From NCBI GenBank assembly GCA_963612735.1, contig CAVDWX010000082.1, positions 1 through 43,384 on the forward strand: a DNA stretch of 43,384 nucleotides, given 5' to 3'. This DNA comes from CAVDWX01 sp963612735. GTDB lineage: Bacteria > Bacillota_I > Bacilli_A > RFN20 > CAG-826. Below the pieces are notes generated by a model, which made no database searches, was not told where the DNA came from, and saw only the letters and a list, made by a program, of their open reading frames with translations. A program made the translations under genes and the position numbers. Each line of letters starts with the position of its first letter. The first letter of the stretch is position 1. This document shows, one piece after another, positions 36,202-43,384 of this stretch.

Positions 36202-36315
36202 AATATGAAGAAAAAAACATTATGTTTAGCCTCTTTAAGCACATTTTTGTGCCTTGGCATGGCTTACATTTCTAATAACAATGCACCTATTCACACTCAT
36301 GCCGAAGGTGAAAAA
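36183..36315 (+). repeat. 133-bp direct repeat, copy 1
   Basis: Identical by eye to 38135-38267 (offset 1952). It covers the SD (AAGGAGAAC), start codon, signal peptide and the first residues of the mature surface protein. Identity stops abruptly just after the signal peptide, although the proteins remain related further on. Confidence 0.9.
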
Positions 36316-37866
36316 GAGACAGTTTATTTTAATGTAACTACTGAAAAAGGTTTAAATGAAAATATTGTTATTTTAAGCACTGATACAACTATTCCTACGA
36401 ACGCTCAATATCAAAATTTTAATTGGACTGTAAATAATGAGGTTAAGCAAACCTATTCATTAAAGAGCACTGAATATGCTAATTCTTTTATGGTTGCTTG
36501 GAGTGAAAGCACGCCTTCAGCACAGAAGAATGATGATAATAATTATTATACTCATTATAAAATCAAAGCTGGAACTATTATTTTTAGCGATGATACCACT
36601 AATTATGTGCTACAAAATGATTACAATTTCTGGTCAACTAGAGGCGATAGTCTTGGTTATAGCTATATATTCCAACATGGTGGCCATGATGATTATCGTG
36701 GCACATCAGCGGGTGATATAAACATTTTAAGGTTTACAAAACTTGATGGTGGCAATCAGCCAGATCAGCATCGTTTTTTATTGCAACCTTCTTATGAAGA
36801 AACTTCAACTGCTTGGACTGCAAATGGTATTGAAACAGCACGTTGCCCAATTTATATTAATAAAGGCAACGGATATGTTTTATCAGCATCGACAAGCGTC
36901 ACACCAATGATATGGGCTGATGGACAAATTAAGAATGAGGGAGAACAACTTCTATTTTTAATGCAATATCAACATTTATTTGATTCCGCTACCGATAAAA
37001 CTTCATTTGAAGATTTAAAATTTGAATCTGATTACTATTCATTCTATATTCCTTCTAACACATTATGGGGTGGCATTCAAAATCCTTTCATGATTAAAGG
37101 CGATTATTATTTTGAAATTTACAAAGATGGCGGTCTTCATGGATTCTATACCGATATTCATGATTATGTTAAACATGAAGCAAAAGCAGCAACGTGTAGT
37201 GAAGAAGGGAATAATGAATATTATACATGTGATAGAAGTACACACGGTGGAACTGAATATTTTATTAAAAATAGCGATGGAACATATGTAGCTACTACTA
37301 AAGAAAAAGTTACAATTTCTGCAACAGGAAAACACACGTATGAAGTTCATCAAACAGAAGTAGGAGATATAACCGTTAAATATTATATTTGCGGCACTTG
37401 TGGTAAATATTTCACTTCAAAAGATGGAGAAACATATACCGAAATTACTTTAACTCAACTTAATGCTTTAATTGCAAATGCATGGGGCAAATATTTCTTA
37501 GAAACTACTGCAGAACCTTGTAAAGCTGGAGATGGCGATAATCTTACTGCATTAGAAACAGTTTGGGATAGCAAACTTAAAGTACAATATGAAAAATTAG
37601 AAAATGATGTAAAAGCTGTTATTAAAGCAGCAAATGCTGATGCAAATGGCACTGATTTAGAAAACGCTAATGCTAGATATGATCACATCATAAATAAATA
37701 TACTAGCTTAAATGATTTCATTGGTAGGGTGACCACTAGTGGATCTAAAAATCAAATGAGATTGAATTCAAACGATACATTGATTATCGTTTTGGTTTCG
37801 ACCTTAAGTTGTTTGACTCTTTTGAGTTTAGTGTTAATAGCATCAAAAAAGAAATTAGCTAAATAA
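36205..37866 (+). CDS. Surface protein paralog A with Cys-rich repeat region
   Basis: This 553-residue exported protein has a signal peptide (about residues 1-34, MKKKTLCLASLSTF...). A globular domain of about 280 residues follows, shared with the next paralog (KIKAGTIIFSDDTTNYVL, NFWSTRG, IFQHGG, QPSYEETS). The Cys-containing part (about 318-420) has one CSEEGN...YTCDRSTHGGTEYF unit and one YYICGTCGKYF unit. A short helical stretch and a C-terminal membrane helix (about 525-546, then KKKLAK) finish the protein. There is no LPXTG. These CxxC-type repeats are common in surface proteins of gut Firmicutes, with no established function known to me. It probably binds or presents glycans for the nearby hydrolases and transporter; that is inference. 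Confidence 0.82.
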   Translation: MKKKTLCLASLSTFLCLGMAYISNNNAPIHTHAEGEKETVYFNVTTEKGLNENIVILSTDTTIPTNAQYQNFNWTVNNEVKQTYSLKSTEYANSFMVAWSESTPSAQKNDDNNYYTHYKIKAGTIIFSDDTTNYVLQNDYNFWSTRGDSLGYSYIFQHGGHDDYRGTSAGDINILRFTKLDGGNQPDQHRFLLQPSYEETSTAWTANGIETARCPIYINKGNGYVLSASTSVTPMIWADGQIKNEGEQLLFLMQYQHLFDSATDKTSFEDLKFESDYYSFYIPSNTLWGGIQNPFMIKGDYYFEIYKDGGLHGFYTDIHDYVKHEAKAATCSEEGNNEYYTCDRSTHGGTEYFIKNSDGTYVATTKEKVTISATGKHTYEVHQTEVGDITVKYYICGTCGKYFTSKDGETYTEITLTQLNALIANAWGKYFLETTAEPCKAGDGDNLTALETVWDSKLKVQYEKLENDVKAVIKAANADANGTDLENANARYDHIINKYTSLNDFIGRVTTSGSKNQMRLNSNDTLIIVLVSTLSCLTLLSLVLIASKKKLAK

Positions 37867-37896
37867 CAAATTTAAACCATTAATTATTAAATAAAT

Positions 37897-37954
37897 GAGT
37901 ATGAGGAGGATGTAACCTATATTCTCCTCCTCATCACTCAATATAAATATTGAG
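37897..37954 (+). promoter_or_regulatory. Long-stem hairpin pair after paralog A
   Basis: A 10-bp perfect stem ATGAGGAGGA / TCCTCCTCAT (37901-37910 with 37925-37934) extends by GAGT/ACTC around a bulged C. A second small hairpin CTCAATA-TAAA-TATTGAG (37937-37954) shares its last bases. No T-tract follows, so it is not a standard terminator; it could stabilise or process the mRNA. The rest of the 290-base gap (37867-38156) shows no gene. Confidence 0.6.
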
Positions 37955-38134
37955 ATGATGTTATAAATATGTATTAATCATTTAAATAAGAAGACTTAAC
38001 TCATTCTAATTTCTAAATTATTGACATGTATTTTGCATCAAATCTTATTAATCAAATTGATAATCTTAATCTAAGAGCGGTATTGAATATTAATTTTATT
38101 GATTTCCATTTATTTACATTCGATAGAGCGCTAT

Positions 38135-38267
38135 TTATAAGGAGAACAAATAAAATATGAAGAAAAAAACATTATGTTTAGCCTCTTTAAGCACATTTTT
38201 GTGCCTTGGCATGGCTTACATTTCTAATAACAATGCACCTATTCACACTCATGCCGAAGGTGAAAAA
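38135..38267 (+). repeat. 133-bp direct repeat, copy 2
   Basis: Second copy of the repeat described at 36183-36315, covering SD, start codon and signal peptide of paralog B. The neighbouring upstream bases (GCGCT) are also similar, but then diverge. Confidence 0.9.
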
Positions 38268-40229
38268 AAGACAGTTTATTTTAATATAACTAATGAAATA
38301 GGAATGGACGCTAATCGTAATTTATTTCATTTCAATACTGATCTTGATTCTTTTCCAAGTAACGTTTCTACTCCTCAATATAATTATTATTACAATAACG
38401 AATTAAGAACTAGTCCTAATGCTGTTAGTGTTGAGGGAGGTCAAATACTTTTTATTTATGCAGAAACTGATACCCCTTCAACTGTTACCGAAAATAATAC
38501 TAATTATTATTCTCATTATAAAATCAAAGCTGGAACTATTATTTTTAGCGATGATACCGCTAATTATGTGTTAGAAAAAGATTATAATTTTTGGTCAACA
38601 AGAGGCCAAAATATTGGTTTTAATTATATTTTCCAACATGGTGGAAATGACCATTGGGGAAGCACTACTGGTCTTACTAACGGAAATATTAATTCTTTGA
38701 AATTTACTTCTTTTGGCGGTGGAGTACAAGATTTTGCAAAACGTTTTCTATTTCAACCATCATATGAAGAAACTTCTGATGCTTGGACGTATGCTAATAT
38801 GGGATGGCAACAAAGATGTCCTATTTTTATTGATAAAGGTAATGGCTACGTTTTATCAGCGGATTCATCTTGTAGCGCTATGACATGGGAAAATGGAATG
38901 GTTCAAAATAATAATGAACAACTTTTATTCTCTTTATATAACAAAGATATTTTTGGCTCTGCAACCGAATTTAGTGGTGTCACAATGGATTCTTCTTATT
39001 ATTCTTTCTATATTCCTGATGGCACTTTATGGGGTGGTCTTGATCATCCTTTCATGATTGAAGGCGATTATTATTTTGAAATTACAAGGGACCCTGTTAA
39101 TAATACTTTCTGGCATGGGTTTTATAGTGCACCTCACGATTATGAAAAACATGAAGCTAAAGAAGCAACATGCAAAGAAGAAGGCAATATCGAATATTAT
39201 ACATGTGATAGAGATACACATGGTGGAACTGAATATTTTGTTTTAAAAGATGGCGTTTATGTCTCTACTACAAAAGAAGCAGTAATACTAGGATGCACCG
39301 ATCATAAATTTAAAAGTGTTGATAAAGTTGAACCTACAACTGGTAAACATGGCGTAGAAGCCCATTATGAATGTTCTACTTGTGATACATTATTTTCTAG
39401 CGATAATAAAGATAGTGTCGTTACTTTAGATAGTTTAATCATCCACGATTATGTTAAACATGATGCGAAAAAATCTACCTGTGAAGAAGAAGGTAATGTT
39501 GAATATTACACCTGCAGTGCTTGTGATAAATATTTTGTTTTAAATGATGGAAATTATAATGAAACTACTCTAGATAAAATTAAAATCAATCCTTCTCATA
39601 AATATGGAAATGAAATCGCTCTTGTTGAAGCTAGTGAATTAATTCATGGATTAAAAGCCCATTATCAATGTCAAGATTGCCATAAATTATTTGTGAAGGA
39701 TAATGATGGTAAATATATTGAAACTAGTAATGATGATTTAATTATTCACCATATTGTCGATGTTGACGCTAAAGAAGCTAGTTGCACCGAATCCGGTATT
39801 AAAGCTCATAAGAAATGCACATGTGAAGGGTGTAATAAATTATACATTTTAGATTCTTCTAATAATTTAAAAGAAACAAGTGAAAGTGCGATTACTACTT
39901 CACCATTAGGTCATTTGTTCGGTGAATGGACTTTTGATGAAACAAATATGAAAATAAGTCAAACTTGTTCCCGTTGTAATAAAGTGATAACTGTAGATGT
40001 TAATGAGGAAAATGGTTTTGTTTATAAAGTCATTAAAGAATCAACATCCACCACAAACGGAATTGCTACTTGGACGCATGCGCAATATGGAACATTTACT
40101 GTTAAGCTTCCATTAAATATGAAAAATTATAGTCCTATTTTCATTGTTGGTTTTTCTCTTGGTGTTGGCGTTATTATCATCGGTGTAGGGATTTGCTTAT
40201 TTTTTATCATTAAAAAGAAGAAAGCATAG
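38157..40229 (+). CDS. Surface protein paralog B with several Cys-rich repeats
   Basis: This 690-residue exported protein has the same signal peptide as paralog A and a similar globular domain (residues about 37-325). It then carries a longer repeat array. Cys pairs occur at 339/350, 406/409, 442/453-456, 505/508, 543/554-559 and 604/607, within repeating units of the type G-x-x-A-H-Y-x-C-x-x-C-x-x-x-F followed by H-x-Y. Paralog A has only about two such units. A C-terminal membrane helix (about 660-684) and KKKKA tail follow; no LPXTG. The array may bind metal or form stiff stalk modules. Function is unknown; position suggests a role in glycan capture or cell-surface display. Confidence 0.82.
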   Translation: MKKKTLCLASLSTFLCLGMAYISNNNAPIHTHAEGEKKTVYFNITNEIGMDANRNLFHFNTDLDSFPSNVSTPQYNYYYNNELRTSPNAVSVEGGQILFIYAETDTPSTVTENNTNYYSHYKIKAGTIIFSDDTANYVLEKDYNFWSTRGQNIGFNYIFQHGGNDHWGSTTGLTNGNINSLKFTSFGGGVQDFAKRFLFQPSYEETSDAWTYANMGWQQRCPIFIDKGNGYVLSADSSCSAMTWENGMVQNNNEQLLFSLYNKDIFGSATEFSGVTMDSSYYSFYIPDGTLWGGLDHPFMIEGDYYFEITRDPVNNTFWHGFYSAPHDYEKHEAKEATCKEEGNIEYYTCDRDTHGGTEYFVLKDGVYVSTTKEAVILGCTDHKFKSVDKVEPTTGKHGVEAHYECSTCDTLFSSDNKDSVVTLDSLIIHDYVKHDAKKSTCEEEGNVEYYTCSACDKYFVLNDGNYNETTLDKIKINPSHKYGNEIALVEASELIHGLKAHYQCQDCHKLFVKDNDGKYIETSNDDLIIHHIVDVDAKEASCTESGIKAHKKCTCEGCNKLYILDSSNNLKETSESAITTSPLGHLFGEWTFDETNMKISQTCSRCNKVITVDVNEENGFVYKVIKESTSTTNGIATWTHAQYGTFTVKLPLNMKNYSPIFIVGFSLGVGVIIIGVGICLFFIIKKKKA

Positions 40230-40257
40230 ATAATTTTATAGATATTTGTAATATTAA

Positions 40258-40299
40258 TTTAAGCCGGCCTTGGAAATTTCTATCTTGTGCCGGCTTAAA
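40258..40299 (+). promoter_or_regulatory. GC-rich 11-bp inverted repeat after paralog B
   Basis: TTTAAGCCGGC (40258-40268) and GCCGGCTTAAA (40289-40299) form a perfect 11-bp stem with a 20-base loop, in otherwise AT-rich DNA. No T-tract follows on the plus strand. It lies 15 bases before the GH20 start, so it could be an operator, an attenuator-like element or an mRNA boundary. Confidence 0.6.
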
Positions 40300-40313
40300 A
40301 GATAAAAGCTATT

Positions 40314-41912
40314 ATGGTTAATAAAATCAAAGAATTAGGATATATGATGGATTGCTCGAGAGGAGCAGTGGCAAAGGTAGACACTATTAAACGACTAGTG
40401 GATATTTTAGCTAAATTTGGTTATGACTATTTAATGTTATATACCGAAGATACATATGAAATTAAAGAAGAACCTTATTTTGGCTATATGCGTGGAAGAT
40501 ATAGTCAAAAAGAATTAAAAGAAATTGATAGTTATTGTTCTTCTAAGGGCATTGAATTAAGGCCTTGCATACAAACTTTAGCCCATCTCGGCCGTTTATT
40601 AGCGCACGATAATTTCACTCCTTTATTTGATATTGATGATGTCTTATTAGTGAATGAAGATAAAGTATATCAGCTCATTGATAAGATGTTTTCAAATATG
40701 TCGAAGTCAATTAAATCAAAAATAATTCATATTGGAATGGATGAAGCCTTCCATTTAGGGAGAGGACGTTATATTGATAAATATGGATATAAGCCTAAAA
40801 ATGAGATAATAAATGAACACTTATATAAAGTTGCTAATATCGCAAAGAAATATGGGTATACCTGCTACATTTGGGCGGATATGCTCGAAAATGCATATCT
40901 AGAAAATAATAAAAAATGTAATATTCCAGATAATGTAATCCCAATGATATGGGGATATGACCAATTAGGTGAAGATAAGATTGATAAAAGAGTTAATTTA
41001 TATAAGGAACTTTCTCCCACGCATTTAGCGATGTGTGGTGGAATTATTAAATGGGTTGGTTTTTCTCCTCTCAATACTTATTCATTCGCTCTTATCGATG
41101 AGCAAATAAAAGCCGCGAAAAAATATGATTTAGATAACTATTTAGTGGCTGGATGGGGAGATGGAGCCGCTGACGCGAGTCAATTTTCGATTCTTCCTGG
41201 GCTATTTTATGCTGCTCTTCGAGCTAAAGATAAAGAATTTACTGATATCAATAAAAAGATATTTAAAGAAGCAGTAGGACTATCTTTTGATAAATTTATG
41301 AAGGTTGATATCTTGTCTACATTAGATCCAAATATAGATTATTCTCATATTAGAAATAGCTTATCTTTTATACATTTATACGCTGATGTGTTGCAAAATC
41401 CAATGTTAGAAGTCGCGTTAGATAAATACGAACTTTTATATGAAAATGCTTCTAAGAATTTATTTTCTATTAGTCATAATAAAAATTGGGGCTATATATT
41501 TAAATCCTTATCCCAATTAGCGGTATTAGATAAATATTTATCGACATTAGGGAAAAATATTTTTGATACTTATACTAAAAAAGATGATTTAACTCCTTGC
41601 ATCAAACAAGCAAGAAGAGCGTTATTCTATTTGAATAAATTTATTAAAACTTATGAAATACAGTGGTTAAAAGAAAATAAAGCTTTTGGTTATGAAAAGC
41701 AACTCCTTAGACTAGGTGGATTAAAAGAAAGAATTCGTTACGTCATTGATATGTTGATTAAATATAAAAAAGGAATCATTAATCAGATTGATGAACTCGA
41801 AGTTAACCATCTTCCTAAGATTGTAAACGGAAAAGCTTTAACTAATCCTGATGAGGTATACGCTAACTGGTATCGCTATTTTGTTTCCGCTGGTATTTTA
41901 AATGACATGTAA
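40314..41912 (+). CDS. GH20 beta-N-acetylhexosaminidase
   Basis: This 532-residue enzyme fits glycoside hydrolase family 20. It opens with LGYMMDCSRGAVAKV and LMLYTEDTYEI, continues with PYFGYMRGRYSQ and LRPCIQTLAHLG, and carries the catalytic Asp-Glu pair in HIGMDEAFHLG (D143-E144), the polarising Asp and acid/base Glu. These remove terminal GlcNAc or GalNAc using the substrate N-acetyl group as nucleophile. Trp-rich segments (CYIWADML, IPMIWGYDQL, VAGWGDG) complete the sugar pocket. It has no signal peptide, so it acts in the cytoplasm on imported fragments. The start lacks a clear SD. It ends 11 bases past the first possible start of the ABC ATPase gene. Confidence 0.92.
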   Translation: MVNKIKELGYMMDCSRGAVAKVDTIKRLVDILAKFGYDYLMLYTEDTYEIKEEPYFGYMRGRYSQKELKEIDSYCSSKGIELRPCIQTLAHLGRLLAHDNFTPLFDIDDVLLVNEDKVYQLIDKMFSNMSKSIKSKIIHIGMDEAFHLGRGRYIDKYGYKPKNEIINEHLYKVANIAKKYGYTCYIWADMLENAYLENNKKCNIPDNVIPMIWGYDQLGEDKIDKRVNLYKELSPTHLAMCGGIIKWVGFSPLNTYSFALIDEQIKAAKKYDLDNYLVAGWGDGAADASQFSILPGLFYAALRAKDKEFTDINKKIFKEAVGLSFDKFMKVDILSTLDPNIDYSHIRNSLSFIHLYADVLQNPMLEVALDKYELLYENASKNLFSISHNKNWGYIFKSLSQLAVLDKYLSTLGKNIFDTYTKKDDLTPCIKQARRALFYLNKFIKTYEIQWLKENKAFGYEKQLLRLGGLKERIRYVIDMLIKYKKGIINQIDELEVNHLPKIVNGKALTNPDEVYANWYRYFVSAGILNDM

Positions 41913-42627
41913 TAATATGAATTCGCTTGTCATTTCCTCTTTAGTGGTTACTCTTGGAAAGAAAAATAATAAAAAAGAAGTACTTCATTCTATTAATTTT
42001 TCGTTACCTTTGAATAACATAACGGTGATAATGGGTGAATCAGGATCTGGAAAAACAACGCTTTTAAGAGCAATTGGAGGTTTAACCACCTATAGTGGTG
42101 ATATTATTTTAGATGGTATTAATTTGAATAATATTAGGACAAAAGATCGAAACTTTTCTTACGTTAATCAAAATATAGCTTTATATCCACATCTAACACT
42201 TTTTCAAAATATTGCTTTTCCTTTAAAAGGTCATTTTATTAAAGGAGAAGAAATTAGAAGACGCGTCATTGATGAAGCAAGAAATCTAGGAATAGAAGAT
42301 TGTTTAAATATGCGGCCAAGCCAAGTTTCGTTTGGGCAATGTCAAAAAGCCGCAGTGGCTAAAGCTCTCATTAAGAAAAGTGAATTATATCTATTCGATG
42401 AACCTTTTGCGAATGTTGATGAAGCTTCTCGATTTAATATCTTAAACGAATTTAAAAGAGTCTTAAAAGAAGAAGGCGCTAGTGTTATCTATGTCACACA
42501 CTCTTTTAAAGAAGCGATGTTTTTAGGCGATTATTTTCTTCTTATAAGCGAAGGCAATGTCATCGGTGCTTATAGCAAAGAAGAATTTATTCAATACGCT
42601 CATGAAGCAGGAATAAAAGATGAATAG
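41902..42627 (+). CDS. ABC transporter ATPase with altered signature motif
   Basis: This 241-residue protein has the ATPase elements of an ABC importer: Walker A GESGSGKTT (45-53), Q-loop Q90 in SYVNQNIALYPHL, Walker B LYLFDEP (162-168) and H-loop H200 in VTHS. The signature, normally LSGGQ-x-QR, reads VSFGQCQ (142-148), with Phe replacing the first Gly. It ends soon after the H-loop domain, lacking the C-terminal regulatory TOBE domain of MalK-type ATPases (usually about 360 residues). ATG 41902 overlaps the GH20 stop by 11 bases; ATG 41917 is an equally possible start. It may power the sugar permeases far upstream in the same locus, or a different transporter with the following membrane genes. 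Confidence 0.88.
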   Translation: MTCNNMNSLVISSLVVTLGKKNNKKEVLHSINFSLPLNNITVIMGESGSGKTTLLRAIGGLTTYSGDIILDGINLNNIRTKDRNFSYVNQNIALYPHLTLFQNIAFPLKGHFIKGEEIRRRVIDEARNLGIEDCLNMRPSQVSFGQCQKAAVAKALIKKSELYLFDEPFANVDEASRFNILNEFKRVLKEEGASVIYVTHSFKEAMFLGDYFLLISEGNVIGAYSKEEFIQYAHEAGIKDE

Positions 42628-43108
42628 AATTGTTTTACTTACTAATCTAGATAATGAAAAGATTAAGCGTAGTAGTGGAATTGATTTATTATTCTTCTTT
42701 ATCTTTTTATTAATTAGTTTTGCTTGTTTTATATTAGCTATCATCCTTTCTAGTTATGAAAATAGATATTTATGGATGATATTTGGCTCTTTCCTATCTA
42801 TTGTTCCTTTTATAATTTCGTTATGCTTTTATTTTAAAAGAAAGCATCAACTCGATATCGCTTTCCTTTATTCACAGTTATTAGACAATAAAGGAGAACA
42901 AATTATTGGGAAAGTCGCTTCCATTACCGAAGAGCGTTTGACTCTTCAAAATGGCTTTGAAGTATATACGATTAAGATTAATAGTAACGATCATATTCGA
43001 AGCGTTTACTTACTTGGGGATAAATTTGATTTATTTAAAATTAATTTAAATAAGACTTACACCTTTATTATCGTTTCAGGTTATCTTAGGGAGATAATAG
43101 ATGCCTAA
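42620..43108 (+). CDS. Two-helix membrane protein, unknown
   Basis: I do not recognise this 162-residue protein. It has two adjacent membrane helices (about residues 23-46 and 52-73) followed by a soluble C-terminal part of about 85 residues with alternating strands (IIGKVASITEERLTLQNGFE...). The start overlaps the ABC ATPase by 8 bases and the stop overlaps the next start by 8 bases, so the three genes are coupled, which suggests an ABC exporter/permease complex or an accessory to it. Confidence 0.75.
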   Translation: MNRIVLLTNLDNEKIKRSSGIDLLFFFIFLLISFACFILAIILSSYENRYLWMIFGSFLSIVPFIISLCFYFKRKHQLDIAFLYSQLLDNKGEQIIGKVASITEERLTLQNGFEVYTIKINSNDHIRSVYLLGDKFDLFKINLNKTYTFIIVSGYLREIIDA

Positions 43109-43384
43109 ATTAAGTTTGACTAAGATATTTAGAAAATATATTGCAGTAATGATTGGATTATCGATTTTTTACGCCTTACTTTTATGTGTTGCTATATCTA
43201 TTAAGACAAAGCCTAGCAATAAAGAAAAGTTTTCCATCTTCATGGATTTAAGTTATGGAAGTGTTGAAATAGTAAAGATGGAAAATAGAATTAAAGAAAT
43301 TGATCCTAAATTAAAAAAAGTAGATGTCTTTTCTTATTCACCCACTTCATCTTCTTATAATACATATTATGAGACTAAGGGTGA
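43101..43384 (+). CDS. Membrane protein, 3'-partial at window end
   Basis: From ATG 43101 the frame is open to the window end (94 whole codons), so the gene continues outside. The SD GGGAG (43090-43094) is 6 bases before the start, inside the preceding gene. It starts MPKLSLTKIFRKYIAVMIG with a membrane helix at about residues 14-34, followed by an outside, Lys/Ser-rich region. This is typical of the first part of an ABC-type permease or MacB/FtsX-like protein, but too little is visible to name it. Confidence 0.8.
   Translation, partial: MPKLSLTKIFRKYIAVMIGLSIFYALLLCVAISIKTKPSNKEKFSIFMDLSYGSVEIVKMENRIKEIDPKLKKVDVFSYSPTSSSYNTYYETKG

Noticed and set aside
27230..40229. Sortase LPXTG anchors at the ends of the three surface proteins
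   Set aside because: Each has a C-terminal membrane helix and basic tail but no LPXTG-like motif.
40258..40299. Intrinsic terminator between paralog B and GH20
   Set aside because: The stem is strong but no T-tract follows, so I list it only as an inverted repeat of unknown role.
1..43384. tRNA, rRNA, prophage or insertion sequence
   Set aside because: I found no cloverleaf-like gene, no rRNA sequence, no integrase or transposase and no matching terminal repeats.

Overview
The window is AT-rich DNA (by eye about two thirds A+T) from a low-GC Gram-positive bacterium. TGA acts as a stop (galT and the acyl ligase both end in TGA), and every tryptophan I read is TGG, so the mycoplasma code does not apply. 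Gene order is dense, with 4- to 14-base overlaps. Surface proteins have C-terminal membrane anchors and no LPXTG sorting motif. Together with TypA, class II GalT, DegV and GrpB, this suggests an uncultured gut-type member of the Bacilli, near the Erysipelotrichia/Acholeplasma/RF39 side. That placement is inference; no rRNA gene is present.

Layout. Positions 1-2568: an unrecognised protein, a CbbX/SpoVK-type AAA+ ATPase with a long Asn/Gly/Pro-rich repeat head, and a GrpB-family protein. 2671-3564: a DegV fatty-acid-binding protein with its own promoter and terminator. 3627-11497: a tightly packed run starting with an adenylate-forming ligase fused to a carrier domain, then an LRAT-fold acyltransferase-like protein, a small membrane protein, a zinc-ribbon membrane protein, an ATP-grasp ligase, a metallophosphoesterase lipoprotein, an eight-helix membrane protein and an RluA-type pseudouridine synthase. 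11610-13923: a DUF1538 membrane protein followed by two PII-like proteins. 13925-15751 (minus): TypA/BipA.

Positions 15912-16698 hold a decayed, frameshifted AlbA/HATPase-type regulator. Catabolic genes follow: the L-rhamnose operon rhaD-rhaB-rhaA (16857-20220), a convergent AraC regulator, a GH38 alpha-mannosidase on the minus strand, a gene-poor stretch (23806-24431), then galT and galK.

From 27230 to the end is one large same-strand locus for extracellular glycans: a surface protein, two ABC sugar permeases, a solute-binding lipoprotein, a GH123/DUF4091-like lipoprotein, two paralogous surface proteins sharing an identical 133-bp start region, a GH20 hexosaminidase, an ABC ATPase with an altered signature motif, a two-helix membrane protein and the start of a further membrane protein cut by the window end. 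The hexosaminidases, alpha-mannosidase, galactose and rhamnose genes fit use of host or microbial glycans containing amino sugars, galactose and mannose. The least explained parts are the ligase-carrier/LRAT/ATP-grasp run, the DUF1538-PII-PII operon and the Asn-rich AAA+ locus.
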